Assembly: GCF_000425165.1 (NCBI RefSeq)
Contig: NZ_AULG01000012.1
Coordinates: forward strand, 62,001-126,000
DNA from: Photobacterium halotolerans DSM 18316
GTDB taxonomy: Bacteria; Pseudomonadota; Gammaproteobacteria; Enterobacterales; Vibrionaceae
Length of the DNA stretch: 64,000 nucleotides
Reading direction: 5' to 3'
Shown here: piece after piece, positions 55,060-63,899 of the stretch
How the letters are laid out: each line of letters begins with the position of its first letter
Numbering within the stretch: the stretch's first letter is position 1
Program-made: the position numbers and the translations under genes
The notes under the pieces: model-generated
What the model saw: only the letters and a program-made list of their open reading frames with translations
Told to the model about the DNA's origin: nothing
The model's database searches: none

Positions 55060-55923
55060 TTACTCTATATTCTGGATCTGTTCGCGCATCTGCTCAATCA
55101 GCACTTTGAGTTCGACAGCAGCAGCGGTGATCTCTGTGTTGATGGATTTGGAGGCGAGGGTGTTCGATTCGCGGTTAAATTCCTGCATCATGAAGTCCAG
55201 ACGTCGGCCACAGGCGCCGCCTTTTTTCAGGATTTTGTGGGTTTCTTTAACGTGGGAATCCAGGCGATCCAGCTCTTCGGCGACATCACTTTTCTGCGCC
55301 AGCATGATCAGTTCCTGCTCGATGCGGTTGGCATCCAGCTCGACTTTGGCTTCTTCCAGGCGATTGAGAATGCGATCGCGTTGCCATTGCATGACTTCAG
55401 GCATCAGGGCGCGCACCTTGCCGGCTTCTTCTGAGATAGCGGCCAGGCGCTGATCAATCAGATCTTTCATATTGGCCCCTTCGCTGGCGCGTGCCGCCAG
55501 GAAGTCGTCCACCGCGCCGTCAAATGCCGTCAGCAGTTCCTGGTTGATGGTGTCCATGTCCTGCTCAGGCGTTTCCATCACGCCGGGCCAGTTCAGTACC
55601 TGAAACGGGCCGATATTGCCTTCACCTGCGGCTTCTTTTACCCAGCTTGCTGCCTTGATCACCTGCTTGGCCAGCTGCTCGTTGATACGCAGTTCGCTGC
55701 TGGAAGCAGGATTGGCTTCAAAGCGCAGGCTGCACTCGACTTTGCCCCGGGCCAGACGTTGGCGGAAGCGCTCGCGCAGGACAGGTTCCAGGCTGCGGAA
55801 CTGTTCTGGCAGGCGCAGGTAAGTTTCCAGGTATCGCTGGTTTACCGAGCGGATTTCCCAAACGGCGCTGCCCCAGTCGCCTTTTACTTCGCGACGGGCA
55901 TAGGCGGTCATACTGTGAATCAT
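55060..55923 (-). CDS. yicC: YicC family endoribonuclease
   Basis: A 287-residue protein, the same length as E. coli YicC. The N-terminus MIHSMTAYARREVKGDWGSAVWEIRSVNQRYLE and the C-terminal DUF1732 part with LDFMMQEFNRESNTLASKS are characteristic. E. coli YicC is an RNase reported to act on small RNAs such as RyhB. Divergent from rph, as in E. coli. It marks the right border of the accessory region. Confidence 0.95.
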   Translation of the reverse strand: MIHSMTAYARREVKGDWGSAVWEIRSVNQRYLETYLRLPEQFRSLEPVLRERFRQRLARGKVECSLRFEANPASSSELRINEQLAKQVIKAASWVKEAAGEGNIGPFQVLNWPGVMETPEQDMDTINQELLTAFDGAVDDFLAARASEGANMKDLIDQRLAAISEEAGKVRALMPEVMQWQRDRILNRLEEAKVELDANRIEQELIMLAQKSDVAEELDRLDSHVKETHKILKKGGACGRRLDFMMQEFNRESNTLASKSINTEITAAAVELKVLIEQMREQIQNIE

Positions 55924-55954
55924 TGGCTATCGGCCCTTAAGAAATGATGGCTTG

Positions 55955-55983
55955 ATTATACGCGCCGGTACGAATAATGGAAA
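55955..55983 (-). promoter_or_regulatory. yicC promoter
   Basis: On the minus strand TTTCCA (55978-55983), a 17-bp spacer and a consensus TATAAT (55955-55960) lie about 32 bp upstream of the yicC start. Confidence 0.6.
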
Positions 55984-56036
55984 TCTCTCCTGGGCGGGAG
56001 CATGCGGACAGGCGTGCACTGCGACGCAGATCTGGC

Positions 56037-56042
56037 TATAAT
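56037..56042 (+). promoter_or_regulatory. Likely -10 hexamer for rph-pyrE
   Basis: A consensus TATAAT lies 72 bp before the rph ATG; the -35 region is poor (TGCACT at 16-bp spacing). Confidence 0.5.
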
Positions 56043-56113
56043 CGCCGGTTAATGTCTGCCGGCCGTACAGCGGCTTTGTTTTCAGCACTCAATATCAGCC
56101 AAGGTGAAACCCG

Positions 56114-56830
56114 ATGCGTCCAAGTGGAAGAAGTGCCAGTCAAGTTCGTCCTATTACTATCACCCGTCATTTCACCGCCCATGCCGAAGGGTCGGTATTG
56201 GTTGAGTTTGGCGATACCAAGGTCATATGTACCGCCAGTGTTGAAGAAAACGTGCCGCGCTGGCTGAAAGGCAAAGGCCAGGGCTGGGTGACGGCGGAAT
56301 ACGGCATGCTGCCACGCGCGACCCATTCCCGTAACCGTCGTGAGGCGGCTAACGGTAAGCAGGGCGGCCGGACACTGGAAATTCAGCGCCTGATTGCCCG
56401 CAGCCTGCGCGCGGCGGTGGATCTGGAAGTGCTGGGCGAGCAGATGATCACGGTCGACTGTGATGTGATTCAGGCCGACGGCGGTACGCGCACCGCCTCT
56501 ATCACAGGGGCCATGGTGGCGCTGACTGATGCGATCAATCTGATGATGGAAAAAGGCCAGCTGAAGAAAAACCCGCTGAAAACCACTATCGCTGCCGTGT
56601 CTGTGGGCATCTATCAGGGGACGCCAGTGTGCGATCTGGATTACGCGGAAGACTCTAATGCCGAGACCGATATGAATGTCATCATGAACAGTGACGGCAA
56701 GATTATTGAGATTCAGGGGACGGCTGAAGGGGATGCCTTCAGTACGGAAGAATTAATGGAGATGCTGTCGTTAGCCAAAGACGGCATTGCCGAGATCATC
56801 ACTATCCAGCAGGCGTCGCTGGAAAGTTAA
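56114..56830 (+). CDS. rph: Ribonuclease PH
   Basis: A 238-residue phosphorolytic exoribonuclease that trims tRNA 3' ends, the same length as full-length enteric RNase PH. Typical are [14 protein letters not shown] at the start, [28 protein letters not shown]-type residues, [20 protein letters not shown] and [22 protein letters not shown] with the catalytic Asp pair. It is intact, unlike the frameshifted rph of E. coli K-12 MG1655. Its stop lies just before the pyrE attenuator. Confidence 0.97.
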   Translation: MRPSGRSASQVRPITITRHFTAHAEGSVLVEFGDTKVICTASVEENVPRWLKGKGQGWVTAEYGMLPRATHSRNRREAANGKQGGRTLEIQRLIARSLRAAVDLEVLGEQMITVDCDVIQADGGTRTASITGAMVALTDAINLMMEKGQLKKNPLKTTIAAVSVGIYQGTPVCDLDYAEDSNAETDMNVIMNSDGKIIEIQGTAEGDAFSTEELMEMLSLAKDGIAEIITIQQASLES

Positions 56831-56839
56831 TGTTTTTGG

Positions 56840-56868
56840 AGCGGTTCCTGTGGAGCCGCTTTTTTTTG
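56840..56868 (+). terminator. rph-pyrE attenuator
   Basis: AGCGGTTCC / GGAGCCGCT (one G-T pair) with loop TGT is followed by nine Ts, starting only 9 nt after the rph stop codon and after a TGTTTTTGG pause-like tract. In E. coli, ribosomes translating the end of rph block such a hairpin when UTP is low, raising pyrE. The layout here is the same. Confidence 0.85.
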
Positions 56869-56953
56869 CCCGCGGCACGGTAAGGCTGCGGGGATTGACC
56901 GGCCAGCGCTCGTGTCTGGCTGAAGCATGCGACCAATCGCTCGAGGAGAAACA

Positions 56954-57595
56954 ATGAAAGCATATCAGCGTCAGTTCATCGAATTTGCTTTGGAAAAAGG
57001 CGTATTGAAGTTTGGTGAGTTCACCCTGAAGTCTGGCCGTCAGAGCCCGTATTTCTTTAATGCCGGCCTGTTTAATACCGGTCGCGATCTGGCGCGTCTG
57101 GGCCGCTTTTATGCCGCGGCACTGGCAGATTCCGGCATTGAATTTGATGTACTGTTTGGTCCTGCTTACAAAGGCATTCCGATCGCCACTACGACTGCGG
57201 TCGCACTGGCCGATCACCATGATGTGGACACGCCTTACTGCTTTAACCGCAAAGAAGCCAAAAACCACGGTGAAGGCGGCAATCTGGTGGGCAGCCCGCT
57301 GGAAGGCCGCATTATGCTGGTTGATGATGTGATTACGGCCGGCACGGCAATCCGCGAGTCGATGGCAATCATCCAGGCCAACGGGGCAGATCTGGCCGGT
57401 GTGCTGGTGGCGATTGACCGTCAGGAAAAAGGCAAAGGCGAACTCTCCGCGATTCAGGAAGTGGAGCGCGACTTCGGTTGTGCGGTGATTTCTATTGTCT
57501 CGCTGGGCGATGTGGTGAGCTATCTGGAAGAGCAGGATGGCATGGACGCGCACCTGGAAGCGGTGAAAGCGTATCGCGCTCAGTACGGTATCTGA
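56954..57595 (+). CDS. pyrE: Orotate phosphoribosyltransferase PyrE
   Basis: A 213-residue enzyme (same as E. coli) that makes OMP from orotate and PRPP in pyrimidine synthesis. Motifs: [36 protein letters not shown], catalytic loop [15 protein letters not shown] and the PRPP motif [17 protein letters not shown]. The ATG at 56954 follows GAGGAGAAACA; the frame opens earlier at 56927. Regulated through the attenuator upstream. Confidence 0.97.
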   Translation: MKAYQRQFIEFALEKGVLKFGEFTLKSGRQSPYFFNAGLFNTGRDLARLGRFYAAALADSGIEFDVLFGPAYKGIPIATTTAVALADHHDVDTPYCFNRKEAKNHGEGGNLVGSPLEGRIMLVDDVITAGTAIRESMAIIQANGADLAGVLVAIDRQEKGKGELSAIQEVERDFGCAVISIVSLGDVVSYLEEQDGMDAHLEAVKAYRAQYGI

Positions 57596-57632
57596 TTCTG
57601 CTTGTTGCAGGGCAGAACATGGAATGAAAAAG

Positions 57633-57665
57633 AAAAAGGGTTGGCAATGTGCCAACCCTTTTTTG
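57633..57665. terminator. Bidirectional terminator between pyrE and slmA
   Basis: AAAAAGGGTTGGCA and TGCCAACCCTTTTTT form a 14-bp stem with loop ATG, flanked by A and T tracts, between convergent pyrE and slmA. Confidence 0.9.
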
Positions 57666-57734
57666 TGTTCTGAATATCACTGTGTTCTCGATACTGATGT
57701 GTGCTGAGCCCGATACAAGAAGGGATGAAAAAGG

Positions 57735-58325
57735 TTAGCTCAGCTGACCGGTCAGCAGTTCCCAGTAAGCATCGAAATTGTCATTCGGCTTGTGACGGAA
57801 GCTGGAGCGCACAAAGCGGTTATAACTGCCTTCTACCTGGCCCAGCAGCTGGGCGGATAACAGGTTTTCATCAATGGGGAAACCACGGCCTTCGCGCAGT
57901 TTGCGCTCACGCAGGATCTGACGCAGCTGGGTTTCAATGCGCTCGAACAGCTGGTTGATACGCGACTGTAACCTGTCTTGCTCAAACATCAGGGCATGGC
58001 CTGTCATGATGCGGGTGAGCCCGGGATTGCGCTCGGCAAAGACCAGCAATAACTGCAGCACCATACGCAGGCGGGTCATGGTGTCTTTTTCGTCATCCAG
58101 GATACGGTTAATACGTGTAGTGATCGAGTCTTCAATAAATTCGATCAAGCCTTCAAACATACGGGCTTTGCTGGGAAAGTGGCGATACAGTGCCGCTTCG
58201 GAAACGCCCACCTGGGCAGCCAGTTTAGCGGTAGTAATGCGCTGGCTCCCCTGGTTGGATTCCAGCATTTCAGCCAGCGCTTGTAAGATTTCTTCGCGGC
58301 GGTTGTTTTTTTTATTGCCAGCCAT
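57735..58325 (-). CDS. slmA: Nucleoid occlusion factor SlmA
   Basis: A 196-residue TetR-family DNA-binding protein that blocks FtsZ rings over the nucleoid. The N-terminal HTH reads [15 protein letters not shown] and [52 protein letters not shown] in the middle is near-identical to E. coli SlmA. It lies beside pyrE as in enterics, with coaBC upstream and no dut gene between. Confidence 0.95.
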   Translation of the reverse strand: MAGNKKNNRREEILQALAEMLESNQGSQRITTAKLAAQVGVSEAALYRHFPSKARMFEGLIEFIEDSITTRINRILDDEKDTMTRLRMVLQLLLVFAERNPGLTRIMTGHALMFEQDRLQSRINQLFERIETQLRQILRERKLREGRGFPIDENLLSAQLLGQVEGSYNRFVRSSFRHKPNDNFDAYWELLTGQLS

Positions 58326-58531
58326 GAATAACCGTTCCTTTTCGATATAAGACTGTGTCCGGACAGAAAAAGCCTGACTATCTTAGCCATGCGCACAGGG
58401 CATGGAAAGTGTCTGGATCAGGCAGTGTTATCTGTATCGACAGCCAGAGTGTAAGCTTGAGAGCTGGCTGCCAAAAATGAATGAACCGCTGAGTATTTTG
58501 CCTGTTTCGCTGAGAGTTCAACGAAATAGGC

Positions 58532-59743
58532 TTAGTCTTGTGCTTTGTAGCGGTCGATGATCTCAGTAATTAATTGTCGCCCCAGTGATGCTTTGTCTGT
58601 CAGGGGCAGTGCCTTGTCACCGTTCTTCCAATACAGGTGGAGGGCATTGGTATCACTGTTAAATCCTTGTCCCTGCTGCGCGACATCATTGGCACAAATC
58701 AGGTCGAGGTTTTTACGCTGCAGCTTGTCCTGCGCATAGCGCGCGACATCTTGTGTTTCGGCGGCAAAGCCTACAGTAAACGGACGTTGGTCAGTCAGGG
58801 CGGCGACGCTGGCGATAATATCCGGATTTTTCACCAGTTTCAGTACCAGCTCGTCCTGTCCTTGCTGCTTTTTCATTTTTTGTGACGCCATTTCCGCCGG
58901 GCGGAAATCAGCCACTGCCGCGCAGCCAATAAAAATATCATGCGCCTTTGCCTGCTCAGTGGCGGCCTGGTGCATGTCTACAGCACTTTCTACGTCGATA
59001 CGGTTAACGCCGGCCGGGGTAGCAAGGTTGACCGGGCCACTGATCAGCGTGACGCTGGCACCGCGTTGTGCTGCTGCCTGCGCAATGGCGAAGCCCATTT
59101 TGCCTGAGCTGTGATTGGTGAGGTAGCGCACCGGATCCAGGGCTTCCCGGGTCGGGCCGGCAGTAATGGCAATACGGACACCGGTCAGATCTTGTGGCTG
59201 GCATGCGTTTTCTATCTTATTCACCAGTGCCATAGGTTCCAGCATCCGGCCCGGACCGACATCGCCACAGGCTTGCTCGCCGCTGGCAGGGCCCCAGATT
59301 TTATGTCCCCAGCTTGCCAGCACCGACAAGTTGTCCTGGGTGGCAGGCTGGCGATACATTTGCTGGTTCATGGCGGGCGCGACAGCAATCGGCGCGCTGG
59401 TGGCCAGACATAAGGTCGTCAGCAGGTCGTTGCCCATACCGGCACGGAGGCGGGCAATCAGATCGGCGGAGGCGGGTGCCAGCAGCACTAAATCTGCCCA
59501 TTTTGCCAGTTCAATATGGCCCATGGAGGCTTCGGCGGCGGGGTCGAGCAGGCTGTCGGCCACCGGATGACCGGAAACGGTCTGCATGGTGAGCGGGGTA
59601 ATGAATTCCTTGGCGGCCGGGGTCATGACGACGCGAATCTCTGCGCCTCGTTCAATCAGACGCCGTGTCAGCTCCGCGCATTTGTATGCTGCGATGCCGC
59701 CGCTGATCCCCAGAAGTATTTTCTTTCCTGCCAGTGTTTTCAT
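58532..59743 (-). CDS. coaBC: Bifunctional phosphopantothenoylcysteine decarboxylase/phosphopantothenate-cysteine ligase CoaBC
   Basis: A 403-residue coenzyme A enzyme. The N-terminal flavin-dependent decarboxylase (CoaC, about 1-185) has [17 protein letters not shown]-like [12 protein letters not shown], and [16 protein letters not shown] with the active His/Asn region; the C-terminal ligase (CoaB, about 190-403) has [25 protein letters not shown] and CTP-binding VGFAAET. The start at 59743 aligns with E. coli; the frame runs back to 59788. Divergent from radC. Confidence 0.96.
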   Translation of the reverse strand: MKTLAGKKILLGISGGIAAYKCAELTRRLIERGAEIRVVMTPAAKEFITPLTMQTVSGHPVADSLLDPAAEASMGHIELAKWADLVLLAPASADLIARLRAGMGNDLLTTLCLATSAPIAVAPAMNQQMYRQPATQDNLSVLASWGHKIWGPASGEQACGDVGPGRMLEPMALVNKIENACQPQDLTGVRIAITAGPTREALDPVRYLTNHSSGKMGFAIAQAAAQRGASVTLISGPVNLATPAGVNRIDVESAVDMHQAATEQAKAHDIFIGCAAVADFRPAEMASQKMKKQQGQDELVLKLVKNPDIIASVAALTDQRPFTVGFAAETQDVARYAQDKLQRKNLDLICANDVAQQGQGFNSDTNALHLYWKNGDKALPLTDKASLGRQLITEIIDRYKAQD

Positions 59744-59786
59744 TCGCTTGCCTGTGTCGTGAAAAAACTGGCAACAAGATATCACC

Positions 59787-59810
59787 AAAGCGATGAGGTT
59801 TCATCGCTTT
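59787..59810. promoter_or_regulatory. Perfect inverted repeat between coaBC and radC
   Basis: AAAGCGATGA and TCATCGCTTT form a ten-bp palindromic arm pair with loop GGTT, 44 bp upstream of coaBC between divergent genes. Without T tracts it is more likely an operator or 5' UTR structure than a terminator. No known binding protein is evident. Confidence 0.45.
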
Positions 59811-60001
59811 AGTCGTGAGAAAAATGCCGTCGGGCTGTGATGGAGGGCAGAGACCGGGTCACCGCTCGACACAGTAAGGCCGGCATGCTGTAACAAGACA
59901 CCAGAGCTGCGTCAGCCGCCGCATTTTCAAGTATCGGGCTTTGTATCGGGCGCAACATGTGCGTTTCTTTGCCACAGACACAGTAAAAGGGTTGAAGCGC
60001 C

Positions 60002-60676
60002 ATGGTATTGAAACATCTGCCTGCGGAATCGCGTCCCAGGGAAAAATTGCTGCAGCGCGGGGCCAATGCGCTGTCAGATGCAGAGCTGCTGGCCATCTTT
60101 TTACGCACTGGCCTGCCGGGCATGAATGTGATTGAGCTGGCCGGCCAGTTGCTGGAAGAATTCGGTTCTCTGCGCGCGTTACTGGCGGCTGACTGCAAAT
60201 CGTTTTGTCAGCACAAAGGGTTGGGACCGGCTAAATATGTTCAGCTGCAGGCGGTGCTGGAGATGAGCCTGCGTTATTTATCAGAGAAACTGGCGAAAGG
60301 CGATGCCCTCAGCAGCCCGGAATATACGCGGCAATATTTAAGCCAGATGCTGCGTGATCGCCATCGCGAGGCCTTTTATGTGTTGTTTCTGGATAACCAG
60401 CACAGGGTGATTAGCGGTGAGGTGATGTTTGAAGGAACGATCGATGCTGCCAGCGTTTATCCGCGAGAAGTGGTAAAAAGATCGCTGGAACTTAATGCAG
60501 CGGCGTTGATTTTAGCGCATAATCACCCCTCAGGCGTGGCGGAGCCAAGTCAGGCCGATCGGCGAATTACTCAGAGGATCAGCGATGCGCTGGCCTTGGT
60601 AGATATTCGGATCCTCGATCATTTTGTCGTCGGAGACGGGGAAGTGATTTCTTTTGCTGAAAGAGGATGGCTGTAA
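60002..60676 (+). CDS. radC: RadC family JAB/MPN protein
   Basis: A 224-residue protein with an N-terminal helix-hairpin-helix region (about 20-85, [37 protein letters not shown]) and a C-terminal JAB1/MPN domain whose metal motif is [14 protein letters not shown] near residue 174. The E-x-HxH-x7-SxxD metalloprotease set looks complete. Once thought a DNA repair protein, its true role is unresolved. Conserved place between coaBC and rpmB. Confidence 0.93.
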   Translation: MVLKHLPAESRPREKLLQRGANALSDAELLAIFLRTGLPGMNVIELAGQLLEEFGSLRALLAADCKSFCQHKGLGPAKYVQLQAVLEMSLRYLSEKLAKGDALSSPEYTRQYLSQMLRDRHREAFYVLFLDNQHRVISGEVMFEGTIDAASVYPREVVKRSLELNAAALILAHNHPSGVAEPSQADRRITQRISDALALVDIRILDHFVVGDGEVISFAERGWL

Positions 60677-60678
60677 CT

Positions 60679-60705
60679 ATCAAGCTGATTATTGTGCAGC
60701 TTGAT
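60679..60705 (+). other. Hairpin just after radC
   Basis: A nine-bp stem ATCAAGCTG / CAGCTTGAT with a 9-nt loop starts 2 bp past the radC stop. No T tract follows; it may stabilise or weakly end the radC transcript before the rpmB promoter. Confidence 0.45.
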
Positions 60706-60757
60706 GTCACACTAGGCCGAAATTGATCAAAAAGACGAGAAAGGATCTGCTCGGGAC

Positions 60758-60786
60758 TTGAGCAACTGGTTTTGACTTAGTATAAT
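60758..60786 (+). promoter_or_regulatory. rpmBG promoter
   Basis: TTGAGC (60758-60763), a 17-bp spacer and a consensus TATAAT (60781-60786) are followed by a GC-rich discriminator (GCGCGACC), typical of growth-rate and ppGpp-controlled ribosomal promoters. The leader to rpmB is about 90 nt. Confidence 0.85.
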
Positions 60787-60880
60787 GCGCGACCTTTGAT
60801 AGCTTCGGTTAGGTGGAATGCTTTTTGCGTTCGGTTAATCGCGGTTGATATCGAGCTGAAACGATTTGGAGAAGACAGTA

Positions 60881-61117
60881 ATGTCCCGAGTATGCCAAGT
60901 AACTGGTAAACGTCCTGTAACGGGTAACAACCGTTCACACGCACGTAATGCCACCAAGCGTCGTTTTCTGCCGAACCTGCAAACTCATCGTTTCTGGGTA
61001 GAAAGCGAAAAACGCTTCGTTAAACTACGTCTTTCTGCGAAAGGCATGCGTATCATTGACAAGAAAGGTATTGATACCGTTCTGTCTGAAATGCGTGCTC
61101 GCGGCGAGAACGTTTAA
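60881..61117 (+). CDS. rpmB: 50S ribosomal protein L28
   Basis: A 78-residue protein beginning [19 protein letters not shown] and containing [18 protein letters not shown], near-identical to enteric L28 and equal in length. The start at 60881 has GGAG upstream. Co-transcribed with rpmG 13 bp later. Confidence 0.98.
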   Translation: MSRVCQVTGKRPVTGNNRSHARNATKRRFLPNLQTHRFWVESEKRFVKLRLSAKGMRIIDKKGIDTVLSEMRARGENV

Positions 61118-61130
61118 GAGGATTTGAAGA

Positions 61131-61298
61131 ATGGCTAAAGGCATTCGTGAGAAGATCCGTCTGGTATCATCTGCCGGCACTGGACACTTCTACACTACCG
61201 ACAAAAACAAACGTAACATGCCAGGCAAATTTGAGATCAAGAAATTTGATCCAGTTGTTCGCCAGCACGTTTTGTACAAAGAAGCAAAAATCAAGTAA
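61131..61298 (+). CDS. rpmG: 50S ribosomal protein L33
   Basis: A 55-residue protein read directly from the [23 protein letters not shown] at the start and [14 protein letters not shown] at the end, the same length and pattern as E. coli L33. AGGA lies 10 bp before the ATG. The Cys-free form is used, that is, the non-zinc paralogue type. Second gene of rpmBG, followed by a terminator. Confidence 0.97.
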   Translation: MAKGIREKIRLVSSAGTGHFYTTDKNKRNMPGKFEIKKFDPVVRQHVLYKEAKIK

Positions 61299-61320
61299 TT
61301 GGTTTCTTCTGCTTTTTGAT

Positions 61321-61348
61321 AAAAACCCAGCCAAGGCTGGGTTTTTTT
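61321..61348 (+). terminator. rpmBG terminator
   Basis: AAAACCCAGC / GCTGGGTTTT with a tight loop CAAG is followed by seven Ts, 23 bp past rpmG. Confidence 0.9.
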
Positions 61349-61408
61349 ATGGCTGTCGGTCAGGAAGCGGATTATGATCACTGACTCATACTTAGTGCTG
61401 GAGAGACG

Positions 61409-61894
61409 ATGAAACTGTCGCGTAAGGGATGGAACAACATCATCATCATTGGGGTGTTGCTGTTTTTAGCTATGATTCAGCTACCGGAATTGATTCAGCA
61501 GCGGATGATGCAGGCCACCCCGGCCGAGCAAGCGTCCGCCGGACTAGTGCGCTTACTTCCTGCTGACGGCAGCATTGAAAAGCTGGTGCTGCCCAATATT
61601 ATTTTCAGCCGCCATCAGCAAGACTGGCAGTCCGAGCCCGTTATAGCCGGCGATCCCTCGGCCATAGTGGCAAACTGGCAGGATGTCGCCGGTACTAAAA
61701 TCGACTCAGAAACCTTGGCCCAGCTCAATGATAAGCTGGCCTCGCCACGTAGCGTGGAAGTGTGGCTGGACAATCATGAAGAACCTTACCGCCTGACTGT
61801 GTATCAGCTTCCCCAGTTCTGGCTATTGCAAAACTGGCAGGGAGAATGGCTGGCGATTACTGTCGAGGCCAGCTACCTGTTCCCTGAAATCTGA
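61409..61894 (+). CDS. Hypothetical membrane-anchored protein upstream of mutM
   Basis: A 161-residue protein with one N-terminal membrane helix (about 10-25, NNIIIIGVLLFLAMIQLPEL) after a basic start, then a periplasmic domain with LVRLLPADGSIEKLVLPNII, WLDNHEEPYRLTVYQLPQFWLLQNW. I do not recognise a family; similar small genes occur before mutM in vibrios as far as I recall. It lies 42 bp upstream of mutM and may be co-transcribed with it. Confidence 0.72.
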   Translation: MKLSRKGWNNIIIIGVLLFLAMIQLPELIQQRMMQATPAEQASAGLVRLLPADGSIEKLVLPNIIFSRHQQDWQSEPVIAGDPSAIVANWQDVAGTKIDSETLAQLNDKLASPRSVEVWLDNHEEPYRLTVYQLPQFWLLQNWQGEWLAITVEASYLFPEI

Positions 61895-61936
61895 TATCCT
61901 TCGCTCACCTGTTACTAAAGATTAGCCAGAGAGAAG

Positions 61937-62746
61937 ATGCCTGAATTACCTGAAGTTGAAGTCAGCCGCATGGGGATCACGCCTCATGTGGTGGGTCAGA
62001 CCGTCATCAGTGTGACGGTTCGCAATGCCAGCCTGCGTTGGCCCGTCCCCGGTGAATTACAGCTATTGCAGGGGCAGACCATTCGTGGTGTGACGCGCAG
62101 AGCCAAATACCTGCTGCTGGAAACCGATGCCGGCTTTGCCATTATTCACTTGGGGATGTCAGGCAGCTTGCGTATTTTGCCCGCCGAAGTGCCGCCGGTG
62201 AAACACGATCATGTTGATGTGCTGCTCGCCAGCGGTGAAGTGCTGCGCTATAACGACCCCCGCCGGTTCGGTGCCTGGCTGTGGCAGGAACGTGACAGCG
62301 AACATCCTGTGCTGAGTAAGCTCGGACCGGAGCCTTTGGCTGAGGGCTTTGATGCCAAGTACCTGGCGGAAAGGGCCAAAGGTAAGCGCACTGTGATTAA
62401 ACAGTTCATCATGGATAACCAGGTGGTTGTCGGGGTGGGGAACATTTATGCTAACGAATCCCTGTTTGCGGCGCGAATCCATCCGCAGACCCCGGCAGGG
62501 CAACTGACGGCGGAGCGGCTGGCTGCTCTGGTGGATGAAATCAAGCGGGTGCTGAGTAAGGCGATTGCCCAGGGCGGCACAACACTGAAAGATTTCAGGC
62601 AAAGTGACGGTAAGCCGGGCTATTTTGCCCAAGAGTTGCAAGTGTACGGAAAAGCGGGGAAACCCTGTCCGAACTGCGGACATATCCTGAATGAGGTCAA
62701 AATCGGCCAGCGTGCTACAGTCTATTGTAGTGAGTGCCAACGATAA
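61937..62746 (+). CDS. mutM: Formamidopyrimidine-DNA glycosylase MutM (Fpg)
   Basis: A 269-residue (E. coli also 269) base-excision repair enzyme that removes 8-oxoguanine and formamidopyrimidines. The N-terminal catalytic proline and glutamate are in [21 protein letters not shown] has the conserved lysine/Met void-filling region; the helix-two-turn-helix [24 protein letters not shown] and the C-terminal zinc finger CPNC...CSEC complete the protein. Core gene after rpmBG. Confidence 0.97.
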   Translation: MPELPEVEVSRMGITPHVVGQTVISVTVRNASLRWPVPGELQLLQGQTIRGVTRRAKYLLLETDAGFAIIHLGMSGSLRILPAEVPPVKHDHVDVLLASGEVLRYNDPRRFGAWLWQERDSEHPVLSKLGPEPLAEGFDAKYLAERAKGKRTVIKQFIMDNQVVVGVGNIYANESLFAARIHPQTPAGQLTAERLAALVDEIKRVLSKAIAQGGTTLKDFRQSDGKPGYFAQELQVYGKAGKPCPNCGHILNEVKIGQRATVYCSECQR

Positions 62747-62829
62747 TAAGTTTGTCAGAGAGATAGGCCCTCATATCTGTCTTTAGGGAAGAGAAGGAGG
62801 GCAGCAACACGCCTTCTTCGGGGGTGTGC

Positions 62830-63861
62830 ATGCGCTTTTTGGTAACAGGAGTGGCCGGTTTCATTGGCAGTGCAGTGGCTCAGCGTTTGTGCCATATGGG
62901 CCATCAAGTGGTGGGCATTGATAACTTCAACAGCTACTACGATGTGAAGCTGAAGCAGGCCAGAGTCAGGCATATTGCCCACCCGGCGCTCTTGGTGCTG
63001 GATGGCGATATCGCAGACAGGGAAACCATTGCCCGTCTGTTTCTCACCCACAGATTTGAGAGAGTGATTCATCTGGCCGCGCAGGCCGGGGTTCGCTATT
63101 CGCTGGATAACCCTATGACCTACGCCGACAGTAACCTGACTGGCCATCTGACCATTCTGGAAGGCTGCCGCCGCCATCAGGTCGAGCATCTGGTGTACGC
63201 CTCTTCCAGCTCGGTGTACGGCCTCAATCGCAAGCAGCCTTTCTCGACATCTGACAGCGTCGATCACCCGGTATCTCTGTATGCCGCGACCAAAAAAGCC
63301 AATGAACTGATGGCACACACTTATTCCCATCTCTATGGCCTGCCTACCACGGGTTTGCGCTTTTTTACTGTCTACGGACCGTGGGGCAGACCCGACATGG
63401 CATTATTTCGTTTTGCCGAGGCGATCATGGCCGGTCAGCCTATCGAGGTCTATAACCACGGCGATATGCGGCGCGATTTCACCTACATTGATGATATTGT
63501 CGAAGGCGTGGTCAGAATTCAGGATATTGTTCCTGCCTCTCAGCCCGACTGGAGCACCGAAGAGGGCTCGGCGGCCAGCAGTTCAGCGCCGTACCGTGTG
63601 TACAATATCGGCCATGGCCAGCCGGTTAAGCTGATGGACTTTATTGCCGCGCTGGAAAAGGCACTGGGCAGAGAAGCCCGCAAAGACTACCTGCCGATGC
63701 AGCCGGGCGACGTATACGCCACCTTTGCCGATACCGACGATTTATTTGAGGCCACGGGGTTCAGACCACAGGTGGGTATTGAACAGGGGGTGCAGCAATT
63801 TGTGGACTGGTATCTGGGGTATTACGGGCAACCAGCGCAGGCAAACACAGCGGCACGCTGA
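62830..63861 (+). CDS. NAD-dependent epimerase, UDP-glucuronate 4-epimerase-like
   Basis: A 343-residue extended SDR. The NAD motif MRFLVTGVAGFIGSAVAQRL, GIDNFNSYYDVKLKQAR (NxYY pattern typical of uronate epimerases), VIHLAAQAGVRYSLDNP, SSSSVYGLNRKQPF and the Tyr-x3-Lys in SLYAATKKANELMAH suggest conversion of UDP-glucuronate to UDP-galacturonate, as in lipopolysaccharide or capsule loci. Substrate is inferred from family likeness. The ATG at 62830 follows GGGGTG; a GTG 6 bp earlier is possible. It lies between mutM and coaD, which are adjacent in E. coli. Confidence 0.87.
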   Translation: MRFLVTGVAGFIGSAVAQRLCHMGHQVVGIDNFNSYYDVKLKQARVRHIAHPALLVLDGDIADRETIARLFLTHRFERVIHLAAQAGVRYSLDNPMTYADSNLTGHLTILEGCRRHQVEHLVYASSSSVYGLNRKQPFSTSDSVDHPVSLYAATKKANELMAHTYSHLYGLPTTGLRFFTVYGPWGRPDMALFRFAEAIMAGQPIEVYNHGDMRRDFTYIDDIVEGVVRIQDIVPASQPDWSTEEGSAASSSAPYRVYNIGHGQPVKLMDFIAALEKALGREARKDYLPMQPGDVYATFADTDDLFEATGFRPQVGIEQGVQQFVDWYLGYYGQPAQANTAAR

Positions 63862-63899
63862 ATGGCGAGCCGCGGTATCTGTGTATTTGGATTTGCGTG

